Assembly: GCA_003132405.1 (NCBI GenBank)
Contig: PKXQ01000099.1
Span: 60,584 to 124,583, forward strand
Direction of reading: 5' to 3'
DNA length: 64,000 nt
From: Acidobacteriaceae bacterium
GTDB lineage: Bacteria > Acidobacteriota > Terriglobia > Terriglobales > Acidobacteriaceae
Both the position numbers and the translations under genes were made by a program. The stretch's first letter is position 1, and each line of letters begins with the position of its first letter. The notes below the pieces were generated by a model that saw only the letters and a list, made by a program, of their open reading frames with translations, searched no databases and was not told the origin of the DNA. Shown here piece after piece: positions 45,033-54,264 of the stretch.

Positions 45033-46147
45033 CGCGCGCTTTAGTTATCGAAGCTTCAGGCAACTTGTGGGGGTCTGAGCGCGCTCTCCTTGATCTGCTT
45101 GGTGCCGTTCCAATGTTGGACGTGGCGGTCTGCTGTCCGCCGAAAGTGCCGCTAAACAGCGAACTCGAGAAGCTGCACATCCGCACCCTGCCATATTATG
45201 TTTACGGTCTTCACGAGAAATCGAAACGGCACCGCCTACAAGCCGCCGCCGGCGTGGTTAGAGCTTGCCTGGAATTTCGACCTGACATCATTTACCTCAA
45301 TCAGTGTGGTTGCTATAAAGTGGCCTTGCCCGCGGCAACACTGTTGGATTTGCCGATCGTGGCGCACGTCCGCATATTCGAGGATGCGGCCTATCTTGCA
45401 AGACAAAGCCCCGGCCCACGTCGGCTTCGAGGTATTATCGCCATTAGTTCGGCAGTTGAAACGGAAATCCGACGGTTCCAACAACTCGACTCCATCCAGC
45501 TTCATCGAATTTATGACGCGTACGCTCCTGCGGTGCCCGCGCTTCAGAACTTGCCCCCGCAAGGAAGGATCGTCAACCGGGTTGCCTGCGTCGGGCGACT
45601 GGTGCCAGTCAAAGGCCAGGATGTTCTCGTCGGCGCATTGTGCATATTGGAGGACTTCGAGGGCGGATTGGAGTGTCTGTTCGTTGGGGACGGCGAACGA
45701 AGTTTTGTTCAAGAGCTAAGACGAACAGCTTTGCATGGAAACGCCGCTTCTTCAATTCGGTGGCTCGGCTTTGTGGGTGACGTCCTTTCCCTGTTACAGA
45801 CTTGCTCCGTGCTGGTTTGCCCCTCCCATAGCGAACCCCTCGGGCGGGTGATCTTTGAGGGCTGGGATGCCGGTGCACTCCCGATCGTTTTTGCGGGAAG
45901 TGGCGGTGCTGCCGAGATCGTTGCAGCAGCGGATGGCGGCATTCTCTACGATGAACAGACGCCGCAGTCGCTGGCGATGGCATTACGAAAAGCACTGGAG
46001 CTTGACGGCGAGGGGAGAAATAAACTCGTTCACAACGGCCGGCTGTGGATGTCCACCAACTGCAACTCAGAGTCTTATGGCGAGACCATTTCCACAATCT
46101 TGAGGAATGCTGCCTCGAAGTGCCATACATTGGGTGGTCTAGGATGA
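45029..46147 (+). CDS. Glycosyltransferase family 4
   Basis: 372 residues. N-terminal: ALVIEASGNLWGSERALLDL. Donor domain: VACVGRLVPVKGQDVLVGAL, CLFVGDGERSF, and PSHSEPLGRVIFEGWDAGALP (E-x7-E). Linked by four-base overlaps to the genes on both sides (45029 and 46144). Third in a row of GT4 genes, so probably a successive sugar addition. Confidence 0.92.
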   Translation: MTRALVIEASGNLWGSERALLDLLGAVPMLDVAVCCPPKVPLNSELEKLHIRTLPYYVYGLHEKSKRHRLQAAAGVVRACLEFRPDIIYLNQCGCYKVALPAATLLDLPIVAHVRIFEDAAYLARQSPGPRRLRGIIAISSAVETEIRRFQQLDSIQLHRIYDAYAPAVPALQNLPPQGRIVNRVACVGRLVPVKGQDVLVGALCILEDFEGGLECLFVGDGERSFVQELRRTALHGNAASSIRWLGFVGDVLSLLQTCSVLVCPSHSEPLGRVIFEGWDAGALPIVFAGSGGAAEIVAAADGGILYDEQTPQSLAMALRKALELDGEGRNKLVHNGRLWMSTNCNSESYGETISTILRNAASKCHTLGGLG

Positions 46148-46848
46148 TGAAGCGACTTCTCCGCTCCCTCAAGAAGCATCCGGCTCTCTACGAGTTTCTG
46201 CGCTACGACATTTATGCGCGGATATGCTCGATCGATCGCGAACATGTATTCTTGAAGATATACGAAAATAATTATTGGGACGGAGATATTTCAATCTCCG
46301 GACCAGGCTCATCGTTGGAATCTACTCAGGCCATTCGGAAAGCCCTGCCCAATTTGTTGGCGAAACTGGGTGCCCGGTCGATTCTGGACATACCCTGCGG
46401 CGATTTTCAATGGATGAAGGATGTGCCCCTTGGTGTTGAACAATATATTGGGGCGGACATTGTTCTTTCGCTGATTCAGAATAACCGGGAAGTTTTTGGC
46501 GAACGAGGCGAATTCTTCCATCTTGATCTATTGCGCGACCGACTACCGTCTGCTGACGTTATTTTCTGCCGTGACTGCTTGGTTCATTTAAGCTTTAGAG
46601 AAATTCGATTTGCGCTCCAGAACATCAAAATAGCCTCTCCGAAACACTTCATAACGACCACCTTTCCGTACCACAAGGAAAATGCTGATACAGTGACGCC
46701 TTATTGGCGAGCCCTGAATATGCAACTCAGCCCCTTCAACTTTCCACGGCCGATTCACCTAATACAAGATTTCTCGGACGCGCAAGTAAACGACCAGGGG
46801 AAGTACCTCGGTGTATGGCATACAGACGACTTGCGTCACTCCCCCTGA
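46144..46848 (+). CDS. Class I SAM-dependent methyltransferase
   Basis: 234 residues. SILDIPCGDFQWMKDV is motif I, YIGADIVLSLI the acidic loop, and VIFCRDCLVHLSF motif II. ATG 46144 overlaps the GT4 stop by four bases (ATGA). The family resembles small methyltransferases found with sugar clusters; its acceptor is unknown. Confidence 0.85.
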   Translation: MMKRLLRSLKKHPALYEFLRYDIYARICSIDREHVFLKIYENNYWDGDISISGPGSSLESTQAIRKALPNLLAKLGARSILDIPCGDFQWMKDVPLGVEQYIGADIVLSLIQNNREVFGERGEFFHLDLLRDRLPSADVIFCRDCLVHLSFREIRFALQNIKIASPKHFITTTFPYHKENADTVTPYWRALNMQLSPFNFPRPIHLIQDFSDAQVNDQGKYLGVWHTDDLRHSP

Positions 46849-47188
46849 CTATCGACGATTTTCACGAACGCCTGCATACCCGACGTGGTTGTCAGCGACT
46901 TTGAAACCTCTTTCTTGGCGAAATCGGCCGTAACTCGACCATGATTCGGCTTGACTACTGTGGCAACTCGGTGATCTTTAAGGCTAGGACGGAGTTGCGG
47001 TCGTCCTGCCGGGAGAGGGCAATGCCATCCTTTTCGTGGCCGACTGGCGGACTTCTTTACCAGAAGCAAAAGGCTGAATCGCTTGCGGCTGCGCTGTGAG
47101 TCCGGGCGCTACTTTCCACGGAATGTCGGGCATCTAGCGAAAATCGCTGTCTAGGGGGACAGCCCTCCTGAATCTATCGCTCACGTTT
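46849..47188. other. Non-coding or decayed gap in the glycan cluster
   Basis: 340 bases with no convincing gene on either strand; frames are broken by stops. A minus-strand frame at 46836-47069 exists but shows no recognisable motif and overlaps the methyltransferase end. It may be residue of a lost gene. Confidence 0.4.
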
Positions 47189-47371
47189 ATGAGAACCGCG
47201 GCAGAACAGCAGGCAGGCACTTCGCGGCTTGGAGACCTTCTTGGTTTACCGAATTACGCGAAGCTGGACATCGTACAGGCGGGATATCTCGATACCTTCT
47301 TCGTCTTTCTCGGCGAGCGGGACTGTGCGCAAAGGCCAGGCCAAATACTTGACGAGCTGACGCGCCAGTGA
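47189..47371 (+). CDS. Small ORF coupled to the next glycosyltransferase (unknown)
   Basis: A 60-codon frame whose TGA overlaps the GTG start of the next gene (GTGA at 47368-47371). The peptide ends GERDCAQRPGQILDELTRQ, which resembles the C-terminal helix of many GT4 proteins. It could be a true short gene or the tail of a decayed transferase whose body lay in the 46849-47188 gap. No function is assigned. Confidence 0.35.
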   Translation: MRTAAEQQAGTSRLGDLLGLPNYAKLDIVQAGYLDTFFVFLGERDCAQRPGQILDELTRQ

Positions 47372-48450
47372 AGATCCTCTACCTCGGACAGATCAGCCCC
47401 GGCCAGACGGCGCTCATGAGGATGCGTGCACTTGAGCGACTTGGTCACACTGTGCGCGGCGTGCGCACGATGGAGCCGTGGAAGCATGCGTCATGGATCA
47501 AGCGTCAGGTGCAACGGCGAACTCATCGAGGATCCATCGTGGAGGAAATCAACTCCACAGTTCTGTCAGCGGCGCGTCAATTCAAGCCCGCTCTAGTGTG
47601 GGCAGACAAGCAGGAGTTCCTGCGTGTTGAAACGATCGAGGAACTACGGAAACTTGGCGCAAAATTGGTTCATTTTACACCCGACCCATATTTCTCGCTC
47701 GAGTGGAAGCGCACCCGGCTCATGGATCGAGCCATGGGGGCGTTCGATGCGCTTGTTTACTGCAAGTCATATGAGAGGAAGCAATACGAGATGCTCGGCA
47801 AACCAGTTGTTTATATGCCACTCGGATATTGCGATGAAGTCCACCGTCCGCTGCCGTCCAAGGATGCGCGGTGGAACTGCGCCGTTGGATTTCTGGGCGG
47901 GTGGGAACCGCGACGTGAGCGCCTGCTTCACGCTGTCGCCGCCGCCGGTGTAGACGTCAAGATCTGGGGCGGATACTGGGATTTCTTGCGAGATGGTAAA
48001 TGGACGCTCCGCCAACATATTATTCTGCGCCAGCTTGCCGGAGGAGATAGTTTCCGTTTCCATAGTGATGAGCTCTTGTCCCGTGCCTACCAGGGCGGGG
48101 AAGTTTACGAAGACGATTACGCGCGGGCGCTTACGGGCTCCAAGATTGGCCTCGGTTTCCTACGCAAGGCCTGGCCAGACCAGCACACCACGCGCAGCTT
48201 CGAGATCCCCGCCTGCGGCAGCATGCTTCTAGCTGACCGGACCCAGGAGCACCAAGAATTCTTTGAAGAAGGCAAAGAGGCCGAGTTCTTTGCTTCTAGC
48301 GAGGAATTGCTGGAGAAAACCAAATTCTATTGCAGTAATGAGTCTGCCAGGAAAAGGATCGCAGAGGGAGGCTACAAACGCTGCAAAGAAGGAAAGTACT
48401 CCTATATGCATCGCCTTAGCACTGCGCTTGGCGCTCTGGCGCGGGTCTGA
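47368..48450 (+). CDS. CgeB-like glycosyltransferase
   Basis: 360 residues. MKILYLGQISPGQTALMRMR is the N-terminus; FTPDPYFSLEWKRTRLMDRA and GFLGGWEPRRERLL are typical of the CgeB/DUF3880-plus-Glyco_trans_1_2 family; FEIPACGSMLLADRTQEHQE is the donor-side block of the family. The GTG start overlaps the preceding short ORF stop. Specificity is unknown; relatives modify spore or surface glycans. Confidence 0.87.
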   Translation: MKILYLGQISPGQTALMRMRALERLGHTVRGVRTMEPWKHASWIKRQVQRRTHRGSIVEEINSTVLSAARQFKPALVWADKQEFLRVETIEELRKLGAKLVHFTPDPYFSLEWKRTRLMDRAMGAFDALVYCKSYERKQYEMLGKPVVYMPLGYCDEVHRPLPSKDARWNCAVGFLGGWEPRRERLLHAVAAAGVDVKIWGGYWDFLRDGKWTLRQHIILRQLAGGDSFRFHSDELLSRAYQGGEVYEDDYARALTGSKIGLGFLRKAWPDQHTTRSFEIPACGSMLLADRTQEHQEFFEEGKEAEFFASSEELLEKTKFYCSNESARKRIAEGGYKRCKEGKYSYMHRLSTALGALARV

Positions 48451-48460
48451 GCTTCGACCA

Positions 48461-49330
48461 ATGCTGCCCTCAACTTTCGAGAATCTTTTGATGCTGTATG
48501 CGCGGCGCTTTCCGATTCGCCGCGGGAAGCTGAGAGTGATCAACTTGTTCTGGCGAGCAGCCGTCGGTGACCAGAGCACGCATCGTGTGGCGGCCTTGAA
48601 CCACGGCGGATTGAAGATGTCATGCGACCTCAGCGAAATGCTGCAGCGGCAGTTCTATTTTTTCGGTACATACTTCTTGGAAGAAGATATCCTCAGATGT
48701 TGGGAGGCCGCGGCGAAGGGTGCCAAGGTTATCCTCGATGTGGGAGCGAATGCCGGAATCTACAGTTTGGCCGCACTCGCTATTCAGCCCGACGCTATCG
48801 TCCACGCCTTCGAACCCACCCCGGAAATTGCAGCTCGGCTGCGGGCAACCGCAAAGCTAAATGGGCTCGATCACCTGCACGTTCACGAGGCTGCGGTCCT
48901 CAACAATAATGGGCAGGCTACCCTAAAGCGTTTCCGCGGAGAACTGGGGACGAACGAAGGGATGAACTTCATTTCACGAGACCTCGGTAATTCTGGAACC
49001 GAACGTGTACAAACAGTATGTGTCGATCAGTTTTGCCAAGATCATTCGATTAGCCATATCGATCTCATGAAGCTCGATATTCAAGGGCACGAGCATTCGG
49101 CCTTAGAGGGGGCGGAACGGCTGATCAGGTCCGGTCATATCGGAATCATCTTCCTGGAACTCAACTGGGATAAAAGTGTTGGAGCCACATGTCCGGCGGC
49201 TGAGTCCATTCGTCTTCTCGATCAGGCAGGCTATCGGTTCTCAAGACCAGGCAAGCTCCTGAATTGGGGAAAGGCGGGTGACTGGTTGCAATCTCTGAGT
49301 GATGTGGTTGCCCATCGAGGGCGCTCTTAG
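48461..49330 (+). CDS. FkbM-family methyltransferase (copy C)
   Basis: 289 residues. ILDVGANAGIYSLAALA is motif I, VHAFEPTPEIAARL the acidic loop, and LMKLDIQGHEHSALEGA the FkbM block. I chose ATG 48461, ten bases after the CgeB-like stop; the frame is open back into that gene. Third FkbM enzyme of the cluster. Confidence 0.9.
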   Translation: MLPSTFENLLMLYARRFPIRRGKLRVINLFWRAAVGDQSTHRVAALNHGGLKMSCDLSEMLQRQFYFFGTYFLEEDILRCWEAAAKGAKVILDVGANAGIYSLAALAIQPDAIVHAFEPTPEIAARLRATAKLNGLDHLHVHEAAVLNNNGQATLKRFRGELGTNEGMNFISRDLGNSGTERVQTVCVDQFCQDHSISHIDLMKLDIQGHEHSALEGAERLIRSGHIGIIFLELNWDKSVGATCPAAESIRLLDQAGYRFSRPGKLLNWGKAGDWLQSLSDVVAHRGRS

Positions 49331-49348
49331 CAAGGTTTTTCAACAGCC

Positions 49349-50698
49349 ATGACATTCTTGATTTTCATTTGCCTCGCGGCATTCTTTTGGCTGTTGTGGC
49401 TTCTCCGAAGGGACAGGGTTTCGCTAGGACTTCCGATCGCCTACTTGTATTCATTGTTGTTGATCCATGTTCCCGGCGCGTTTGCCAATATCGTCGGTCG
49501 CGACTTCCTTCGTTACTCGGACCTGATTGAGCTTGGCATGCGTTTCACGGCGATCGGGTCGATGTGTTTTGTTGCGGGGGTCTGGTGGGCCCGTTTCCGT
49601 TCGTCGTTCGCGATAATGCCAATCCGCCGAGAGGCGGATCGCGATCACTTTTGGTGGTTTTGCTTGTTCGGAGGGTGGTCTCTCATCTACGGCCTCAGTC
49701 CGCTCTACCAAATCCCCAGTATCAGCGCTGCAGTTGAAAAAGGGGGAGCGATTTGGATGCTGGGCGTGATGCTGGGCCTGCGAGCGGCTTGCCAGCGTCG
49801 CGATCTCAAACGAATAGCGATCTGGCTCGGGGCGCTCATGGTCTACCCTGTTCTGATGCTCCTGCTCGGAGGCTTCCTGAGCTATGGATCTGCGGCGATC
49901 ATTATTGTCTGTGCCGCGCTCACCATTTCAGCGCGAAGCTACCGGCTGGTGGTCGTCGGCATCACCGTCTTTGTATTCTTGACTTTGAGTATCTTCGTAA
50001 ATTACTTTCAGCACCGCAATGACATTCGTGAACAGGTGTGGGGCGGAGCACCGCTTGAGGCCCGAATCGATAGCGTCACTGATACGGTTCGAGGGTTCAA
50101 ATGGTTTGACCCAAACGACCGGATGCACCTGATCGCACTCGATCAAAGGCTCAATCAAAACTATTTCGTCGGACTGGCAGCTCGAAGAATTCAGTTCGGC
50201 CTGGCGGACTATCTCGTGGGCGATTCGGTCCGGCAGGGATTACTCTCTCTGGTTCCGCGCGTCTTGTGGCCGGACAAGCCGGTATTTGGCGGTAGTCCGG
50301 AGATCGTTTCGAAGATGACCGGCCTTCACCTTTCTCCTAGAACGTCGTTTGGTGTGGGCAATGTGATGGAGTTTCAGATTAATTTTGGGATTCCGGGAGT
50401 CGTCATTGGCTTTTTCGTGCTTGGGTGGGTCATTGGCACGCTCGATCTCAAAGCAGCTGTTGCGGAAGCTCGCGGCGATCTGGGCGGCGTATTTCTCTTC
50501 TTTCTCCCCTGCGTGGCTCTGATTCAGCCGAACGGGTCAATTGTGGAACTCACCAGTGGCTCAGCCGCAGCGCTGGTGGGGGCATATGGTTGGAAGTGGG
50601 CATGGAAGCAGTGGGTTGCCCATCGCGCCAGCTCGAGAAAGAGATATTCTCATCCGCACGAAGCGGCCCCAAAAGCTTCACAATTGAAGATCGATTGA
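49349..50698 (+). CDS. Wzy-like O-antigen/EPS polymerase
   Basis: Integral membrane protein of 449 residues with about ten hydrophobic segments, beginning FLIFICLAAFFWLLWLL. A large loop with LVPRVLWPDKPVFGG and the topology fit the diverse Wzy/EpsK polymerase group. In Wzy-dependent systems it joins repeat units in the periplasm; such systems also need a Wzx flippase, which is not seen here. The C-terminal tail is basic (RKRYSHPH). Not the same subfamily as the ligase at 16344. Confidence 0.8.
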   Translation: MTFLIFICLAAFFWLLWLLRRDRVSLGLPIAYLYSLLLIHVPGAFANIVGRDFLRYSDLIELGMRFTAIGSMCFVAGVWWARFRSSFAIMPIRREADRDHFWWFCLFGGWSLIYGLSPLYQIPSISAAVEKGGAIWMLGVMLGLRAACQRRDLKRIAIWLGALMVYPVLMLLLGGFLSYGSAAIIIVCAALTISARSYRLVVVGITVFVFLTLSIFVNYFQHRNDIREQVWGGAPLEARIDSVTDTVRGFKWFDPNDRMHLIALDQRLNQNYFVGLAARRIQFGLADYLVGDSVRQGLLSLVPRVLWPDKPVFGGSPEIVSKMTGLHLSPRTSFGVGNVMEFQINFGIPGVVIGFFVLGWVIGTLDLKAAVAEARGDLGGVFLFFLPCVALIQPNGSIVELTSGSAAALVGAYGWKWAWKQWVAHRASSRKRYSHPHEAAPKASQLKID

Positions 50699-51002
50699 AG
50701 GAAGTACGGCCGTCTCCGCGCGGTCCCGCCCACAGGCATCGTGACGTGCGTAGGGCCAAGCACTTCACGCCGACGAGGATCGTGTCGGCTAGCTGAGCTG
50801 GAACTTATTAGACGGTATCTCCGAGCGCACCAGGCCCTCTATGTCGAAGCGAGAAAGAGCGGGTGAGTGTACGACCCAGACCACGGAAATTATCGATAGC
50901 AAGGGGGCGGCCAGAGCGATGACATCGTCACGATCTGTTTATCGGCATTCCCGAAGGTGCTTCAGTCAAGCTTGGGCACGTCTCGAGCGCTGACCGATCG
51001 CT
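50699..51002. other. Intergenic gap before GT4 gene
   Basis: 304 bases without a supportable gene or clear hairpin. The short frames in it have no recognisable domain. It could hold a secondary promoter for the last part of the cluster. Confidence 0.4.
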
Positions 51003-52145
51003 ATGAAAGTCTTTGTTGCTGGAACCAGTTTGATGCCAAGTTACGGCGGCCCGGCATTTTCGGTTTCTCGCTTGGCCATGGCTTTGACAGAAGCCGGGGC
51101 AGAGGTTGGCCTGTGGGCTCCCGACCAGTCAGCAGGATTCACGCCGCTATTACCCGCCCAGTCGTCCGTGCGACGCTTGACCGGTACTGAAGCCGAGGCC
51201 TTGGATAGCTTCGGCAATGCCGATGTCCTGCACGATAACGGTATCTGGCTGCCGCATAACCACTGCCTCGCGGTGCTGGCAGAAAGACGCGGTATTCCGC
51301 GGATAGTGAGCACGCGGGGTATGCTGGAACCTTGGGCGATTAATCATAAGCGCCTTAAGAAGAATCTCGCCTGGTGTTTGTATCAATGTCGCGATTTGAA
51401 ACAAGCGCGTTGCCATATCGCAACTGGTGAGGCGGAGGCCCAAAACCTGCAACATCTCGGGCTCGGAGTTCCCATAGCGACCGTTCCGAACGGTGTAGAT
51501 GTGCCCGAGGAGCGACCACCGGGTGTAGGTTCGGGAGCTGAAAGGGCGGTTCGAGTTGGACCAAGAACAGCACTTTTCTTGGGTCGGATCTACCCGATCA
51601 AGGGCCTGCCGATGTTAATTGAGGCTTGGGCACGTACACGGCCCGAGGGTTGGATTTTGCGGATCGCAGGGCCCGATGAAGCTGGCCACCAGAAACAAGT
51701 TGAAAGGGCAGTGTCCGCCGCTGGCTTGGGGCAAGTGGTTTCCTTCATGGGCCCTCTCGCACATGGAATGAAGAGGTCTGCCTTTTTCGACGCGGAGCTG
51801 TTTGTGCTCCCGACCCATTCGGAAAGCTTTGGGATCGTTGTCGCCGAAGCACTTGCCCACGGCTTGCCAGTCCTGACCACCACCGGGGCACCTTGGTCAA
51901 TTCTGCCGGAGAGCGGCTGCGGTTGGTGGGTCGATCCAACAGTCGATGGTATTGCCGAAGGTTTGCGCCAGGCAACAGCTCTAGATCTCGAAACACTCCG
52001 GTCGATGGGCGCCAAAGGCCGATCATTAGTCAGTGCAGAATTTGGCTGGAAACGCGTCGCGGATCGCATGCTGTCGACATATGAGGCAGTACTCGCCGAT
52101 ACGATTACGCACAATCCAGCGTCTTCAATCGGCCTTAGGTCTTGA
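51003..52145 (+). CDS. Glycosyltransferase family 4
   Basis: 380 residues. N-terminus: KVFVAGTSLMPSYGGPAFSV. The acceptor domain has RIVSTRGMLEPWAI. Donor domain: TALFLGRIYPIKGLPMLIEA, RIAGPDEAGHQ, and E-x7-E in PTHSESFGIVVAEALAHGLP. It resembles transferases that use a GMLEPWA motif (WcaI/Amsk type); sugar unknown. Confidence 0.92.
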   Translation: MKVFVAGTSLMPSYGGPAFSVSRLAMALTEAGAEVGLWAPDQSAGFTPLLPAQSSVRRLTGTEAEALDSFGNADVLHDNGIWLPHNHCLAVLAERRGIPRIVSTRGMLEPWAINHKRLKKNLAWCLYQCRDLKQARCHIATGEAEAQNLQHLGLGVPIATVPNGVDVPEERPPGVGSGAERAVRVGPRTALFLGRIYPIKGLPMLIEAWARTRPEGWILRIAGPDEAGHQKQVERAVSAAGLGQVVSFMGPLAHGMKRSAFFDAELFVLPTHSESFGIVVAEALAHGLPVLTTTGAPWSILPESGCGWWVDPTVDGIAEGLRQATALDLETLRSMGAKGRSLVSAEFGWKRVADRMLSTYEAVLADTITHNPASSIGLRS

Positions 52146-52349
52146 ATATTAGATAGACTGATTTGACGGTTCGAGGGAAGGGAACAACTACCCATTTGGA
52201 CAACGATCGAGCTTGTCACTTGAGGATGCTGGTCAGGGTTGCTCGCGAAGCGGTTCGCGGATCTACTATTCGTTCGCGCGGGACGTGGTGCCATATTTCG
52301 GGCAGCACGATCTTGGTTGTCCTGGAAACGGCAGGGGATTGAAACGGAA

Positions 52350-54107
52350 ATGAAGATTCTCGGACTTAACGCGTTCCACGGCGATGCGTCGGCGGCGGTG
52401 CTGCGGGACGGGCAGCTGGTGGCGGCGCTCGAGGAGGAGCGGCTGAATCGCATCAAGCACTGGGCGGGATTGCCCTTGCTTGCGGCAAAGGCATGTCTCG
52501 AAGGGGCGCAACCGGACCATATCGCGATTTCGCGCAATCCCAAGGCTCATCTGACGGACAAACTGGTGCGGGCGGCGCTGCGGCCACACCGCTGGTTGAA
52601 CCTCACTTCCCGTGCCGTCAACAGTGTGCGCATCGCACAGGTCGGCGAGGTGCTCGCGGCAGAGGGGATTGTGCCACAGGAGTCCCGGCGGATGCACTTC
52701 GTCGAGCATCACCGGTCGCACCTGGCCAGCGCGTTTTTCCCGTCGCCTTTCGAGGAGGCCGCCGTCATCTCCATCGACGGCTTCGGTGATTTCAGCAGCG
52801 TGATGTGGGGAATCGGGAAGGGCAATCACATTGAGGTACGAGGCTCCGTCTCGTTCCCGCATTCGCTGGGCATTTTCTATACCGCGTTCACGCAATTCCT
52901 CGGCTTCCCCAAATACGGTGACGAGTACAAGATGATGGGTCTCTCCGCCTATGGAGAGCCCCGATTTGCCGAACAGGTGCGGCGCGTGGTCCGCACCAAG
53001 AGAGATCAGTGCCGGCTGGATCTGGACTACTTCACCCATCACAGTAAAGGCGTGGACATGACTTGGTACGGCGGAGAGCCGGTGCTGGGCGAAGTGTTTT
53101 CGCACAAAATGGTAGAGGAATTCGGCCATCCGCGCGCCCCGCGCTCTGAGATCCGACAGAGGGACATGGACCTGGCAGCCTCCGTGCAACTAGTGCTGGA
53201 GGAGAATTACTTCGCCCTGTTGAATTTTGTCCAGAAGCAAACGGGTGCGGCCGCCGTTTGCCTCGCCGGCGGCGTGGCGTTGAATTGCGTGGCCAACGGC
53301 ATGATCTTCCAGCGCACAAACTTCAGGGACGTGTATGTACAGCCCGCGGCGCACGATGCGGGGACCGCGATAGGTGCGGCGCTCTATGTGCAGCATCAAG
53401 AGTTGAAGCTACCGCGGCGCTTTGAGATGCGACACGTGTATTACGGGCCCGAGTATTCGGATAGTGAGATCCTCCGCGACCTGGAGGCCGCCGGATGCAA
53501 GTACCACAAGCTCGCGGAGGAGGATCTGATTGGCAGCACGGTTGAGGCGATTGCCCAGGGGAAGATCGTGGGTTGGTTTCAAGGCCGCATGGAGTTTGGG
53601 CCGCGCGCGCTGGGTAACAGAAGCATTCTTGCGGACCCGCGCCGCAAGGATATGAAAGAGATTCTTAACAGCCGCATCAAATATCGCGAGCCGTTCCGGC
53701 CGTTCTGTCCGTCGATTCTTTTGGAGAGGGTGGGCGAGTATTTCGAGACGGACTACCCGTCGCCATTCATGGTGATGGCATACAAAATCAAGCCAAAGCA
53801 ACGCGAGCAGATTCCGGCTGTGACTCACGGGGACGGGACCGGAAGACTCCAGACAGTGGAGCGCGACGTGAATCCGCTGTATTGGAAGCTGATTCACAAG
53901 TTTGAGGAAGTAACAGGCGTGCCGGTGCTGCTCAACACGTCCTTTAATGAGAATGAGCCCATCGTCCAAACGCCGGCCCAAGCGATCGACTGCTTCCTGC
54001 GAACGCGGATGGACGTGCTGTCGATCGGTGGGTTCGTATTGCACAAGGAAGAAAATGTGCATCTGAGCGAGAATCGGGCAGCATTTGCGGAGTTGCAGAG
54101 AGGCTGA
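52350..54107 (+). CDS. Carbamoyltransferase (NodU/CmcH family)
   Basis: Transfers carbamoyl from carbamoyl phosphate to a sugar hydroxyl through a carbamoyl-adenylate. The N-terminal YrdC-fused/kinase-like domain shows GLNAFHGDASAAVL (His and Asp of the metal site), EHHRSHLASAF and GGVALNCVANG. The C-terminal domain has FQGRMEFGPRALGNRSILAD, the family signature. I chose ATG 52350 (585 residues, the family length); the frame is open to 52239. It indicates that the surface glycan is carbamoylated. Confidence 0.94.
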   Translation: MKILGLNAFHGDASAAVLRDGQLVAALEEERLNRIKHWAGLPLLAAKACLEGAQPDHIAISRNPKAHLTDKLVRAALRPHRWLNLTSRAVNSVRIAQVGEVLAAEGIVPQESRRMHFVEHHRSHLASAFFPSPFEEAAVISIDGFGDFSSVMWGIGKGNHIEVRGSVSFPHSLGIFYTAFTQFLGFPKYGDEYKMMGLSAYGEPRFAEQVRRVVRTKRDQCRLDLDYFTHHSKGVDMTWYGGEPVLGEVFSHKMVEEFGHPRAPRSEIRQRDMDLAASVQLVLEENYFALLNFVQKQTGAAAVCLAGGVALNCVANGMIFQRTNFRDVYVQPAAHDAGTAIGAALYVQHQELKLPRRFEMRHVYYGPEYSDSEILRDLEAAGCKYHKLAEEDLIGSTVEAIAQGKIVGWFQGRMEFGPRALGNRSILADPRRKDMKEILNSRIKYREPFRPFCPSILLERVGEYFETDYPSPFMVMAYKIKPKQREQIPAVTHGDGTGRLQTVERDVNPLYWKLIHKFEEVTGVPVLLNTSFNENEPIVQTPAQAIDCFLRTRMDVLSIGGFVLHKEENVHLSENRAAFAELQRG

Positions 54108-54232
54108 GTCGATTATTCGCATGCGGGCGGGTCGATGATACCCGAGCCTACGGCTGCGGACCTTGCTCAAAAGACGTAAGGATGTGCTGCTCTTGGGGAA
54201 CCACTGCGGCACTGATCCAATTATTGGCGACC

Positions 54233-54264
54233 AAGTATCCCACGAAGCAAGTATCCCACGAAGA
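54233..54264 (+). repeat. 16-base tandem duplication before a GT4 start
   Basis: AAGTATCCCACGAAG occurs twice, head to tail with a 16-base period, immediately upstream of ATG 54265. It would place two identical leader segments before the ribosome site. Probably a recent slippage event. Confidence 0.7.

Noticed and set aside
46836..47069. Minus-strand 77-codon frame in the gap after a methyltransferase
   Set aside because: No ribosome site or family similarity recognised and it runs into the end of the plus-strand gene.
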